Of a DNA stretch of 64,000 nucleotides, positions 33,498 to 44,278 are shown in pieces. The notes under the pieces are model-generated. The model worked only from the letters and a program-made list of their open reading frames with translations. It had not been told where the DNA came from and searched no databases. The position numbers and the translations under genes are program-made. The DNA is taken from contig NC_134510.1 of NCBI RefSeq assembly GCF_027942865.1, positions 39,731,777 to 39,795,776 on the forward strand, in the 5' to 3' direction. The DNA is from Odontesthes bonariensis. Taxonomy: Eukaryota; Chordata; Actinopteri; Atheriniformes; Atherinopsidae. Position 1 is the stretch's first letter; each line of letters begins with the position of its first letter.

Positions 33498-34441
33498 TCA
33501 TTCATTCAATTTCCAAGTCGAAGAGTTTCCTCAGAAGATGAAATTATACATCTGTTTTCTGTTGTGGTTTTCTTCAATGTGCACAGAGTGAGACATCTTC
33601 GCATCTTCCTCCTCACCAGACTGGTCCTCGCGGGAGTAGAGTCCCCGCCCCCTTTGCTGCGTCACCACAGTATTAGATAATAAACAGGAAGTGTACTTAT
33701 ATGTCCACAAACAGGATTTATCACCGAACCAACAACAGCATCAGAAAGACGTTTGATTCCATCTGAACGGGGCGTTTGTCTGTTTCTCTACATTTAGGGT
33801 TAAAACTCTAAGAAATACATTTAAATCATGACTTTATGCTCATTGTCTGTTCCACAACAGCACAAAGTCACAGAAAACAACCACACTGATAACTGAGCTG
33901 CAAACAGACGCAACAACAGGAGGGACTGAGACATAATGAGCACAAATTAAAGCGTTATTCCATTTAATTCACTGTTTTAAATGGACGTAAATACACTGAA
34001 TCATTAGGTGACGGATGAAGGCATCTCCAGCCTTACACTGCATGTTACAGCTGTTCTACTTCAGACACCAGTCACCCGTATAAATGTTGAATTTAAAAGT
34101 CCTGAAACTTTTAGCACCAGGAACCATAGAGCGCCCCGTGCTGTGCACCTGGACGCTAACCTCTGATGGTTTGTTAACACTCGGTGGACGTGCAAATAAA
34201 AAAAGTTGGCCGTGACAGCCGAGTCTGAGCCGTTATTTCACTGTGACAGCATCTGCTCCTTCATGATGATTCTTCTTCTGTGGGTTCATTTGTGTAGATT
34301 TGATTCTCTTTTAGTTCGTCCCATCGACGTGTTGATAAAGTTTTTCGTCCTAAAGATGGTTTTCTGTGACTCAAACAGCTGGTAAAGAACAACAAAAAGA
34401 TGCTTGAAGTGTAAAAAGTGAAGGAAACCGAACAGGCAATA
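33498..34441. other. Intergenic, nothing recognised except an inverted match to 10.95 kb
   Basis: No gene recognised. About 34,120-34,235 is an inverted relative of 10,950-11,055. Confidence 0.4.
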
Positions 34442-34629
34442 AACCTGCAGCAGAAACCTTTAATGTCTGTTAATCATCAGCTGGACTTTGAGCTGTTTTT
34501 ATGTCTTTATGTTGATAAAACCACCCAGTTTGTATTACTTACTGAATATTATCTCGAGTTTCTCCTCCTCCTGGAAAGATTAGAGCCTGATGACACCAGT
34601 TAAAGTCCAAAGTGTTCAGAGTACCAGCT
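34442..34629 (+). other. Duplicate of the TRIM gene 5' flank
   Basis: Matches 37,784-38,024 (shared AACCTGCAGCAGAAAC, TTATCTCGAGTTTCTCCTCC and ending AGTACCAGCT) apart from an internal difference of about 50 bp. The TRIM coding part is not duplicated. Probably a remnant of an old tandem TRIM duplication or of a second promoter. Confidence 0.7.
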
Positions 34630-34783
34630 CGTTGAATTTCCTTTAAATCATCAAGTGTCCCATTTACTGTAAATAAAGCTCTTTAAGAGACCCTGGGCAG
34701 ATGGTCAAAAGTCACTCTTGCAGGGTGGAGAGAAGGGCAAAAGACTTTCCACCTCCCTAGTAATTAGGACTGGGCGAGTTAAC

Positions 34784-36331
34784 ATTACATTACATTACAT
34801 TACGGTCATTCTGCAGACGCTTTTATCCAAAGCGACTTACAATAAGTGTGTTCCACATCGGTGGGCAAAAGAACTTCAGGTCACAAGAAATCATAAGTGC
34901 ATTTCAAAACCAAACAGCTAAGAGCAGAACTAGTGCTAGAGTAAGTGCGATAAGTTAAGTACCGAGATAAATGGGAAGACAATTTAGGAAACAAATAAGT
35001 GCGTAAGGAGCTGGGAGGAAACAGGTGCTGTCCTAAGAGGGCGGATCAGGGTAGTGTTTCCTGAAGAGATGGTTTTCAGCCTGCGGCCAAAGATGGGCAG
35101 CGACTCAGCTGTCCTGATATCAGTCGGGAGATCGTTCCACCATCGGGGTGCCAGAACAGAGAATAGGGTTAGGGTAGGTTTAGGGTCGGGCGGGGGTGTA
35201 GGGCTGGACCACAGCCTGGAGGTATGAAGGAGCTGTTCCTTCCACTGCCCTGTAGGCCAGCACCAGAGTCTGGAACTGGATGCGAGCAGCTACAGGGAGC
35301 CAGTGTAGAGAGCGGAGAAGGGGAGTGGTGTGGGAGAACTCGGGGAGGTTGAACACCAGACAAGCAGCAGCTTTCTGAACCAGCTCCAGAGGTCTGATGG
35401 CAGAAGCCGGGGCACCAGCAAGGAGCGAGTTGCAGTAGTCCAGGCGGGAGATGACCAGAGCCTGGATGAGCACCTGTGCTACCTTGTCGGTGAGGAAGGG
35501 GCGAATCCTCCGGATGTTGTAGAGGAGAAATCGGCAGGAACGGGTCACTGATGCCATGTTTGCAGAGAACGACAGTTGGTCGTCCAGGGTTACACCCAGA
35601 TTCCTCGCAGTCCGAGTTGACGTCACCACGGAGTCATCCATGGTGATGGCCAGGTCTCTGAACGGGCAGCCGTTCCCCGGGAGAAACACCAGCTCAGTCT
35701 GGTCCAGGTTGAGCTTAAGGTGGTGTCTGCCAGGCACGCAGCAATGCCTCCACTTAGGTGCATTTGGGTGTCAGAAGGGGGAAAAGACAGAATCAGTTGG
35801 GTGTCGTCTGCATAGCAGTGGTAGGAAAAGTAATGGGAGTGGATGACAGAACCAAGAGATGATGTGTAGAGGGAGAAAAGAAGAGGACCCAGGACCGAAC
35901 CTTGTGGAACCCCAGTGGTGAGCCTACACACTTCGACACACCTGGTAGGAGCGACCTGTCAGGTAGGATGAGAACATGGAGAGTGCAGAGCCAGAGACAC
36001 CCATTCCCTCCAGGGTAGAGAGGAGGATGTGGTGGCTCCCTGGGTCAGATGCTGCAGATCAGGTCCAAGGATAGGGTCCAGGAGAATCAGGACAGAGGAG
36101 AGAGAGTTGGCTCCAGCAGTTTGGAGGGACTCAGTTACTGCTGGGAGGGCTGTCTCAGGTGAGTGGCCCACCTTAAACCCAGACTGGTGGGGATCCAAGA
36201 GGTTGTTCTGGTGGAGGTAAGAGGACGGTTGTTTAAAGACAGCACGTTCAAGAGTTTTGGACAGGAAGGGTGGAAGGGATACCGGTCTGTAGTTCTTGAT
36301 CTCTGATGGGTCAAGAGCTGGTTTCTTTAGA
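34784..36331 (-). mobile_element. L2-clade (UnaL2-like) LINE, 5'-truncated
   Basis: Minus strand ends with the typical L2 tail TCGCTTTGGATAAAAGCGTC followed by TGTAA repeats. Target duplication AGTTAAC at 34,777-34,783 and 36,332-36,338 inside the hAT fragment. It holds the reverse transcriptase remnant at 35,180-35,931. A short telomere-like GGGTTAGGGTAGGTTTAGGG lies at 35,165-35,187. Confidence 0.85.
35180..35931 (-). pseudogene. L2 LINE reverse transcriptase remnant
   Basis: Two overlapping frames. The first has [18 protein letters not shown] and [13 protein letters not shown] (YADD active site). After a frameshift the second has [43 protein letters not shown] and HWLPVAARIQFQTL. Not functional because of the frame break and 5' truncation. 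Confidence 0.85.
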
Positions 36332-36620
36332 AGTTAACTCGTTAATTATTTAACGCCGATAAATATTTTATCGCGCATTAACGCAGGTTTTATTTTGGGA
36401 GTCCTCTCCCAGCGATCAGAATCTGACGGCAAGATGCACCCATGCGCCTTCCTTTCCCGACGGCTGAGCTCGGCCAGAGAGGAACTACGACGTAGGCAAC
36501 CGGGAGCTGCTACTGGTTAAGGTCGCCATGGAGACACTGGTTGGAGGGGGCAGTACATCCATTTATTGTTTGGACTGATCACAAAAACTTGGAGTATATC
36601 AGGAAAGCCAAAAGGCTTAA

Positions 36621-36955
36621 AGGGATAGTTCGCCTCTTTTGACATGAAGCTGTATGACATCCCATATTAGCAACATCATTTATGAAGGTAGCGCCAAGCG
36701 ATTGTGAGGTCTGACTTTTTCTGGAGAACGATTTTGTGATGCAAATGTATTACTCTGTTGAACGCATATTGTTTTGAGAAGCAAGACGCTTTATTTTTTA
36801 AGCCCCAGCCAACTAGCCGGACTACCTTCATCAACACCAAAACGAGGCTGGAACTCTGCTCACAGGACGCAGCAGGGGGTAAGAAGATGTTCAGAAATGA
36901 TGTTGCTGATATGGGATGTTACACAGCTTCATGTCAGAAGAGGCAAACTATCCCT
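36621..36955. mobile_element. TTAA-flanked MITE, copy 3 (complete)
   Basis: Starts AGGGATAGTTCGCCTC and ends GCAAACTATCCCT, with TTAA on both sides (36617-36620, 36956-36959). Length 335 bp. Interrupts the Gypsy fragment and defines the family ends. Confidence 0.9.
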
Positions 36956-37652
36956 TTAACTCACGCCAGGCAAGGTGGGCTCTGTTTTTTAACTAATTTT
37001 GTTTCACGTTGTCTTACAGGTCAGGGTCCCGGAACGTTAAGCCTGACGCCCTGTCCCGCATCTACAACACTGCGCCTGCTGCCAAGGAACCTGAACCCAT
37101 CCTCCCACTGAACTGTGTGGTTGGAGCGGTAACTTGGCAGATAGAAAAGGAGGTGAAAGAAGAAAACGGTGAGACCCCTCCACCTTGTGGTTGCCCAGAT
37201 AATTGTTTATTTGTCCTGGCTAATCTGCGCCCACAGGTGATTCATTGGGCCCACACCTCGCTACTCACCTGCCATCCGGGAGTTCGGAGAGCCATGTTTG
37301 CCATCTCCCAATGGTTCTGGTGGCCATCAATAAGTCAGAGGTCCGGGAGTATATCGAGGCTTGTTCGGTCTGCGCCCGCAATAAAACATCCTCCGGGGCA
37401 CGCAGGGGGCTGCTGCACGGTTCTGACCGTGGTGGACCGTTTTTCTAAAATGACGCACTTTATAGCTTTGCCTAAGTTACCTGCTGCCAAAGAAACGGCC
37501 AGTATCATGATGCAACATGTTTTCAGGATCCACAGGTTCCCTAAAGACATGGTTTGATAGACCTTTTTGTTTGTTCCTCCCCATAGTGGAGTGATTTCGA
37601 TTTCCCTGATAAATTTTTATAGATATACTTCTCTCAAATGGGAGAAGTGTAT

Positions 37653-37654
<2 letters not shown>

Positions 37655-37700
<46 letters not shown>
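37655..37700. repeat. (AT)n microsatellite
   Basis: Pure AT dinucleotide run of about 22 units. Confidence 0.95.
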
Positions 37701-37702
<2 letters not shown>

Positions 37703-37783
37703 CTTGTGAACATCTGCTCCTAAAATAAAAGCTTTTGGATATAACATCTCCTGCGTCCTCCATTCTCTGGGTGTGACACAATG

Positions 37784-38080
37784 AACCTGCAGCAGAAACT
37801 TTTAATGTCTGTTAATCATCTCAGAAAAGTTCATCAGCTCGTTCTCTGAAATCAGATCCAAACCACACAGTAAGCTGGACTTTGAGCTGTTTTTATGTCT
37901 TTATGATGAATAAAACCACCCAGTTTTTATTACTTACTGGATATTATCTCGAGTTTCTCCTCCTCCTGGAAAGATTAGAGCCTGATGACACCAGTTAAAG
38001 TCCAAAGTGTTCAGAGTACCAGCTGTGAGGAGTTCTTTATAGCAGGAACAGACGACTCAGTGGCTGATCTGAGAGGAGAA
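37784..38080 (+). promoter_or_regulatory. Putative TRIM 5' UTR/promoter
   Basis: Immediately upstream of the TRIM start, with partial duplicate at 34,442. AT-rich in part, no clear TATA box. An in-frame upstream ATG at 37,985 would add 32 residues with no TRIM similarity, so it is taken as leader sequence. Confidence 0.35.
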
Positions 38081-39772
38081 ATGGCTCAGAAAGGAGTTCA
38101 GCTGGACCCAGAAAGCTTCTCCTGTTCGATCTGCCTGGATCTGCTGAAGGATCCGGTGGCTATTCCCTGTGGACACAGCTACTGCAGGAGCTGTGTTAAA
38201 GCCCACTGGGATGGAGAGGATCAGAAGGGGATCCACAGCTGCCCTCAGTGCAGGGAAACCTTCATACCGAGGCCTGTCCTGGGGAAAAACACCATGTTAG
38301 CTGATTTAGTGGAGCAGCTGAAGAAGACTGGACTCCGTGCTGCTCCTGCTGATCACTGCTATGCTGGAGCTGAAGATGTGGCCTGTGATGTCTGCTCTGG
38401 GAGGAAGCTGAAAGCCACCAAGTCCTGTTTATCCTGTCTGGCCTCTTACTGTGAGGAACACCTTCAGCCTCATTATGATTCAGCTCCATTCAGGAAACAC
38501 AAGCTGGTGGAGCCCTCCAAGAAGCTCCAGGAGAACATCTGCTCTGATCACGGTGAGGTGATGAAGATGTTCTGCCGTACTGATCAGAAGTGCATCTGTT
38601 ATCTCTGCTCTGTGGAGGAACATAAAGGCCACGACACAGTGTCAGCTGCAGCAGAAAGGACTGAGAGGCAGAGAGAGCTGGAGGGGAGTCGGCAGCAGAT
38701 CCAGCAGAGAATCCAGGACGCAGAGAAAGATGTGAAGCTGCTTCAGCAGCAGCTGGAGGCCATCCATCGGTCTGCTGATAAAACAGAGGAGCACAGCCAG
38801 AAGATCTTCAGCCAGCTGATCCGTCTCCTCCAGAAAAGAAGCTCTGATGTGAAGCAGCAGATCAGATCCCAGCAGGAAGCCGAAGGGAGTCGAGTCAAAG
38901 AGCTTCAGGAGAAGCTGGAGCAGGAGATCACTGAGCTGAAGAGGAAAGATGCTGAGCTGCAGCAGCTCTCACACACAGAGGATCACAGCCAGTTTCTGCA
39001 CAGCTGGCCCTCAGTGGCAGCACTCAGGGGGGCTACACACTCATCCAGCATCCAGATCCGTCCTCTGAGGCACTTTGAGGATGTGACAGCAGCTGTGTCA
39101 GAGCTCAGAGATAAACTACAGGACATCCTGAGAGAGGAATGGGCCAACATCTCACTGAGAGTCGCTGAAGGGGATGTTTTACTGTCACAGCCTGAACCTG
39201 AACCAGAACCTGAACCTGAACGTGAGAGCAGAGCTGGATTCTTAAGATATTCATGTGAAATCACAATGGATCCAAACACAGCAAACAGAGATCTGTTACT
39301 GTCAGATGGAAACAGAAAAGTGAAATTAATGAAACATCCTCAGTCTTATTCTGATCATCCAGACAGATTCACTTACTTTCGTCAGGTCCTGAGCAGAGAG
39401 AGTCTGACTGGACGTTGTTACTGGGAGGTGGAGACGAGAGGAGGATATGTTGGTGTAGCAGTCGCATACAAGAACATCAGCAGAGCAGGATATGGGAGTG
39501 AATGTGGATTTGGATGGAATGAAAAATCTTGGGCATTATATTATTTACTAGACAGTTATACATTTATGTACAACAAGATAAAAACCTCCATCTCAGGTCC
39601 TCGGGCCTCCAGAGTGGGAGTGTACCTGGATCACAGAGCAGGTATTCTGTCCTTCTACAGCGTCTCTGGAACCATGACTCTCCTCCACAGAGTCCAGACC
39701 ACATTCACTCAGCCGCTCTGTGCTGGGATTAATATTTGTTATTATTATGGATCCTCAGCAGAGTTTGTGTAA
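38081..39772 (+). CDS. TRIM/finTRIM-like E3 ubiquitin ligase
   Basis: Single-exon ORF of 563 aa, from a well-placed ATG (GAGAAATGG). RING finger C15-C57 (CSICLD, CGHSYCRSC, CPQC), B-box 1 about 102-143 and B-box 2 C154-H184 (CSDHGEVMKMFC, CYLCSVEEHKGHD), coiled coil about 190-320, an EPEPEPEP linker, and a C-terminal PRY/SPRY domain about 385-563 (LLLSDGNRKVK, GRCYWEVE, SRVGVYLDHRAGILSFYSV). Family knowledge: RING-type E3 ligases, and the fish finTRIM/TRIM16/TRIM25-like set is expanded and often linked to antiviral immunity. That role is inferred here. It ends SSAEFV, a few residues short of many relatives. It appears intact. Confidence 0.9.
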   Translation: MAQKGVQLDPESFSCSICLDLLKDPVAIPCGHSYCRSCVKAHWDGEDQKGIHSCPQCRETFIPRPVLGKNTMLADLVEQLKKTGLRAAPADHCYAGAEDVACDVCSGRKLKATKSCLSCLASYCEEHLQPHYDSAPFRKHKLVEPSKKLQENICSDHGEVMKMFCRTDQKCICYLCSVEEHKGHDTVSAAAERTERQRELEGSRQQIQQRIQDAEKDVKLLQQQLEAIHRSADKTEEHSQKIFSQLIRLLQKRSSDVKQQIRSQQEAEGSRVKELQEKLEQEITELKRKDAELQQLSHTEDHSQFLHSWPSVAALRGATHSSSIQIRPLRHFEDVTAAVSELRDKLQDILREEWANISLRVAEGDVLLSQPEPEPEPEPERESRAGFLRYSCEITMDPNTANRDLLLSDGNRKVKLMKHPQSYSDHPDRFTYFRQVLSRESLTGRCYWEVETRGGYVGVAVAYKNISRAGYGSECGFGWNEKSWALYYLLDSYTFMYNKIKTSISGPRASRVGVYLDHRAGILSFYSVSGTMTLLHRVQTTFTQPLCAGINICYYYGSSAEFV

Positions 39773-39775
39773 AGT

Positions 39776-39784
39776 GTAATAAAT
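39776..39784 (+). terminator. TRIM polyadenylation signal
   Basis: TAATAAATG directly after the stop codon contains AATAAA. A second AATAAA lies near 40,154. Confidence 0.4.
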
Positions 39785-40192
39785 GTGTTCAGTCAGCTTG
39801 TTGCTGACAGCTGGTTGCTGTGATGTCTCTGCTGCTCTGCTGTTTATTTGCTGCTGTTTCCTGTGTCTGTGCAGCCATGGAGGATATCACTGCTGATCAG
39901 GAGTTTGATTCACAGAATCAGGAGATCCTCCATCAGCTTTAATGTGAGAACTAAAGAAGATTTCCACAGCAAACACGACTCTGAAGGAAGGAACAAAGTG
40001 TTTTCTGTTGTCTTCATTTCAGAGTTTCTGTGGAATCTGATGGAGAAAATGTCAAACTGATACGAGGGTCTAACTGAGGCAGTTTTCCTGTACCAGCACA
40101 AAGTCCAGAGTTCATGTTCAGAGCAGGAAACATTTGTCCTTTTGACTTTCTTCAATAAAACAGCTTCATCACAGAGAAACGAGTCCAGTTTC

Positions 40193-40470
40193 ACCAAATG
40201 GAGACATTTTTAAATCCAGGTTAAAGACATTTCTGTTCTCATGTGTCTATGCATGAAATCTGCACGATATCTTTGAACTCATCTGGACTGTTGCTTGTTT
40301 TTAAATTAATTTAAATGACTTTATTTGTTTCTCTTTATATTCTTTTATGTATTTTTAATGCTTCTTCCACTCCCTGCTGCAATGCTTTTATTTTATGTAA
40401 AGCACTTTGAATTGTTTGCACATGAAATGTGCTATATAAATAAATTTGATTTGATTTGATTTGAACAAAG
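40193..40470 (+). mobile_element. LINE 3' tail with ATTTG repeats
   Basis: Contains TGTAAAGCACTTTGAATTG, then TGTGCTATATAAATAAATT and a (GATTT)n tail, an L2/CR1-type LINE end. A reverse copy of this tail lies at the right edge of the window. Confidence 0.65.
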
Positions 40471-43403
40471 AAGTGTCTCAAAGTTTCTTTAAGACCGATT
40501 CACAGAAAAGTCTAATGTTGCCAAAGCTCCACACATCCTGCCCCATCACGTCAACCAGGTAGATGTAATGTCAGCTTTTGGCCAGGAGGTGGTGCCATGT
40601 TGCCCTGAGCCACACAAGACTTCCCACATCCTGTCACAATGACACATGAACGACCATCAAAAGGAGTTTTTTGAACTCTTGTTTACCAGGATTTCTGCGC
40701 TGATGAGTTAAATGTGGTCTGATCAGACTCACAATCATAGACTAAACAGCAGCCATGTGTTCATTTGACACACTGATTAATTACTTAAACTGGTGGATAA
40801 CAACCCAAAGGTGGGTAACGGACCCGTTTTCAGTATAGTCAGGTTCACTGTGTACAAAAATGTACTTTGGTGGGAATTTTTTGGGGATTTGTTGACCTAT
40901 ACATTTTTGGAATCTGCAGACCTTGGGGATTCCAAAAAACAATGTTGCCACTTGAACAGACACCTGTATGGCGGCCATTTTGGAATTTCAAAACGGGGCG
41001 CCATAAAATACAGAATTTCAGCTACCTTGGCCTCTAAACAACCTAAAAACTCAATTTAACATGCCAATCCTATGTTTTCTTGGTCAAGGAATCCAATGGT
41101 GACTTCAAAATTATGCTCAGAATCGTGCTGTTGCACCCCCAAGGGGTGGGAAACAAAATTGTGGCACCTCCAAGAAGTGGAAAAGGAAATTGTTACTCTA
41201 ATCCCCCTTAATGACCCCATGTCAGAAGTCCGGGAACAAAATACTTAAAATTTCTGCATATGATTATATAATAGTAGGTCGTTGGGCTTTTCCTGCGAAG
41301 TTTGATTGATGTTTTACTTCTTAAAAAGTACTCGGTTAAGGTTTGGACGAACAAACTACACAGAAATATTCTCTAGATGACAACCATTCTCACCATTTGA
41401 CACTAATGACACTAAAACACAAACCAGACAGAATTAATCATTCTTAAAAGTTGTGGTGAGTGGCATTTGAAAAAATTGTGTTCATCAGCACAAACACATG
41501 AGTTCTGATTCAGCATTTTACCCTGATAAGGTTGATTACACCAGCTTTTGTGGCTGATTTTACTGGAGTAACAAGTCATCCTGGATATTTTTTGTAATTT
41601 CAATGAAGAATCGATGAAACTACCTTGCTAGCTTCTCTAGCTTATCTAGCGAGCTACAACAAGTTACCACAAACTAGATGGAGAAGACAGTAGAAGCAAA
41701 GCCGAGGAGGGATCCATAACTCTTGGCCAGCCGAGCAAGGCGGAAACTGGTTGGGAAGCTAGCCAACAGAAGTTTGCATGGCCGAGGGCTCAGGACCTAC
41801 AAGCTAACCAAGAACTAGCTTTGGAGCACAAGCTAGTTCTTGGTTAGCTTGTGCTAGCCATGAGCACAAAGCATTTTGGTCCTTTGTGCTCAAGCTAGTT
41901 CGGGAGCACAAATATAACACAGCTAGCTCTTTTTAGGACTAAACTGGGAAGTCAGGTTAATGAGAGGGTCCTTTGAATTTGATAGCTAGCCAAGTTGGCT
42001 TTCGGCTAAAAGAGCAGCTTCTAGCCAGAGGATCCTCCTGATATCTGGTCATTCTTTTGAGAGCTAGACTGGCTAGCTCGTGCTTCCCAGCTAAGCGACC
42101 TGTTGGCTACAGTGACCTGTTGAGCTCCAGAGCCATGGGAGCCTGACGCTATCTGAGGTAGCTCTCCTGAACTCTCAGCTAGAAACGTGAGCTAGCTGGC
42201 TGGGAGCTGAGAGCTTGGTCTGCTTCGTTTACAAATGACGGGATTCAGCGATTCAGTGCCAAGACAATGAGAGTTTTTATCAATTCATTTACTTTTTGCA
42301 GAAAAAAACTTCAAAATGTATTTTTTAGAAAACACAGATGAGTTTTTGAATGGATGATAACTGCTGGTGTGGGAAAAATTCAATAATTTTAAATGGAAGA
42401 CGATGTGAGAAGAACACTGAACCACAACACTTCTTTTTGCAAAAGATAGAATTAAAATAAGTCTTAAAAAACTTTTAAAGTGTACCCTCAATTATTTAAG
42501 AATAAACATCTGATCTTTGTAGCACAAAGGTGACGTTAGCGTAGCATCAGAGCAGCTGCACATGAGCGGGCTAAAGAAACACGAGTCAGACGGCTTTTAC
42601 TCAATAGTATGGCTTCCATTTATAACTCATATTTCATAACTTATATCAGAAAAGTCCTCCACCAAACACAAACCACAAGGAAAATGTAACACACCACCAG
42701 AATTTGACTGTATAATCGAAGTAAGTTCTCAGCAGCTGAACTTCCTTCACATATGAAAACCACCGAACCAGTGTGATGACGGCACTGAATGAGAGTCAGT
42801 GATCATCTCAGTCACATGAACTGTTTCCCAGGAAGACCTGAACACAGCTCCCTTTATCAGAGGGACTCCATGACCTTCCCACGTCGCTGCCCTGCAGCTT
42901 TTTATGAGGAAAAACTCAACAGTGGTGAGATCTCAGAGGGAGTGAGCTGTTTGTTTGACCTGACCACGCAGTGCAGCGTCACCTTCATCAGAAAGGAGAG
43001 AAAAGATTTATTACAGGAATGTTCACCGAACGGAAAAGATTGGATTACAAACAATACGACATACTGCCCAAAAATATATATATATTTTTTTTTTTACGTT
43101 GGTTTTAGAGCTGATGGGTGGTTTTTTTGCTGAACTGTGGAATTAAAGTGGTCATTTTTCAGTCATTTAAATCCAAATCTTAGGTACCTAAAGATTAGTT
43201 TAGCACACACAACTGGACAGTTTGTAATTAGGTCAGAATGAGGGAGAGCTTTCTCTTGGGGGGGGAAACTTCCTGAGAAGGAGAGGATCTGATTGGTTGG
43301 CTAGAAACTAGCCTAGCTAAGGAAACCAACAGACTGCACCGAAACCTCTTCATGGTTGTTGAAGCAACAAATATACGTTCAGTTGTGTTGTGTATAGGCC
43401 TGG
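40471..43403. other. Intergenic, no gene recognised
   Basis: Nothing recognisable on either strand. The short ORF at 42,789-43,133 is not like any family I know. A CTAG-rich stretch at 41,630-42,200 contains a perfect hairpin (separate entry). Confidence 0.35.
41800..41851. repeat. Perfect 21-bp inverted repeat (hairpin)
   Basis: Arms 41,800-41,820 and 41,831-41,851 are exact reverse complements with a 10-base loop TTGGAGCACA. It lies within GCTAGC-rich sequence. Confidence 0.95.
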
Positions 43404-43950
43404 GCAACGATTAAAATGTTTAATCTAATTAATCACATGATTTCCCTGATTAATCGCGATTAATCGCATTTGTACGCAGAATCCAAAAATTAATCCAAAA
43501 GTAGCGTATAGCTTTTAGCATTTAGTTTTATTTTAAATGTGCTGCCATATGAATGAAAGTGCCATAACATTTGTTGTGCAAACACACTTTTAACATCAGC
43601 ATCTTTCTGTAGTTTTTATGTAGAAGCCTCGCTCCACTGTCTGTTTCCTTGAATGACTTGCTGCTATCAGTTGTGTGTTTTGCCTTTAAGTGATATTTTA
43701 GACTGGAACTACTACGCTGAGAAGACAATTCAACTTGGCAGTGTTTACAGATGACTTTGGTTCTGTCGACTCCGCCGTCTGGAAGAACTTTAACATGAAA
43801 ATGGCCGAGTAAAAGTTCCGTACCCTTCTCCATGTTTGGTGGATCCGCCGATTACTTTCTTTTCCGGTTCCACAGCAGACAGCAGCAGACTTTTACAGAA
43901 TAAAAGCCTGTGAGCAGCAGACTTTTACAGAATAAAAGCCTTAAAAAAGT
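43404..43950 (-). mobile_element. hAT/BED composite element, copy D (3' truncated)
   Basis: Starts GGCCTGGGCAACGATTAAAA, then the BED ORF and about two 32-bp units. The other terminus is missing. Confidence 0.75.
43528..43833 (-). CDS. BED-type zinc-finger ORF (hAT copy D)
   Basis: 101 aa, [20 protein letters not shown] to HMAAHLK, with CKHC and YHLKAKH (Cx2C...Hx4H). Identical to copy E except in one residue. No catalytic part. Probably not a host gene. Confidence 0.55.
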   Translation of the reverse strand: MEKGTELLLGHFHVKVLPDGGVDRTKVICKHCQVELSSQRSSSSLKYHLKAKHTTDSSKSFKETDSGARLLHKNYRKMLMLKVCLHNKCYGTFIHMAAHLK

Positions 43951-44050
43951 GTATTTAAAAAAAAAAAACTGGAAAACTGGAACCTTAAATAACACCGTGT
44001 ACATACATCTAAATATTAAATCCAATATTATTTCTAAATCTAAATGGTAA

Positions 44051-44278
44051 GTTTAAATGTTTCGAAAATATGCAAATTGACTCCTTCCCTTGTGGTATCC
44101 TCGACCAATACCCAGACACACACCACAACTGTTGACCCAACCAAAAGCCGATCATGGCTGTCGGGTTTCACCTCTCATCCAATCAACTGTTGTGGGCGGG
44201 GTTATATGTGTGTCTGTGTATTGGTCGAGGGTACGATAAGGGGTGGGGTCAATTTGCATATTTTCGAAAAATTTAAAT
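44051..44278. mobile_element. Small foldback MITE with long inverted arms
   Basis: Left arm from TTTAAATGTTTCGAAAATAT to ACACAC (about 70 bp) is the inverse of the right arm ending ATATTTTCGAAAAATTTAAA (44,207-44,277). The middle is about 85 bp. No coding capacity and no clear target duplication. Confidence 0.75.

Larger units (their letters stand above)
34766..36388 (+). mobile_element. hAT/BED family terminus (copy G), split by an L2 LINE
   Basis: TAGGACTGGGCGAGTTAAC at the left continues after the LINE as TCGTTAATTATTTAACGCCG and TTTTATCGCGCATTAACGC, then stops. The BED part is absent. Confidence 0.7.
36389..37780 (+). pseudogene. Ty3/Gypsy retrotransposon fragment (RNase H, integrase)
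   Basis: Reads RRLSSAER-like and [15 protein letters not shown] (RNase H) before the MITE, then SYRSGSRNVKPDALSRIYN, HPGVRRAMFAISQWFWWPS (integrase zinc-binding region) and VDRFSKMTHFIALPKLPAAK (integrase core) up to 37,557. Frames are broken. Near 37,720-37,780 sequence resembling the end of an LTR (AAATAAAAGC ... GGGTGTGACACA) follows. Disabled. Confidence 0.75.

Noticed and set aside
37985..38080. Upstream in-frame ATG giving 32 extra TRIM residues
   Set aside because: No TRIM similarity in the extension. The ATG at 38,081 has better context and gives the usual short leader before the RING.
42789..43133. 114-codon ORF possibly a host exon
   Set aside because: Not recognised, no convincing splice sites or homologous motif, ends in a T-rich tract.
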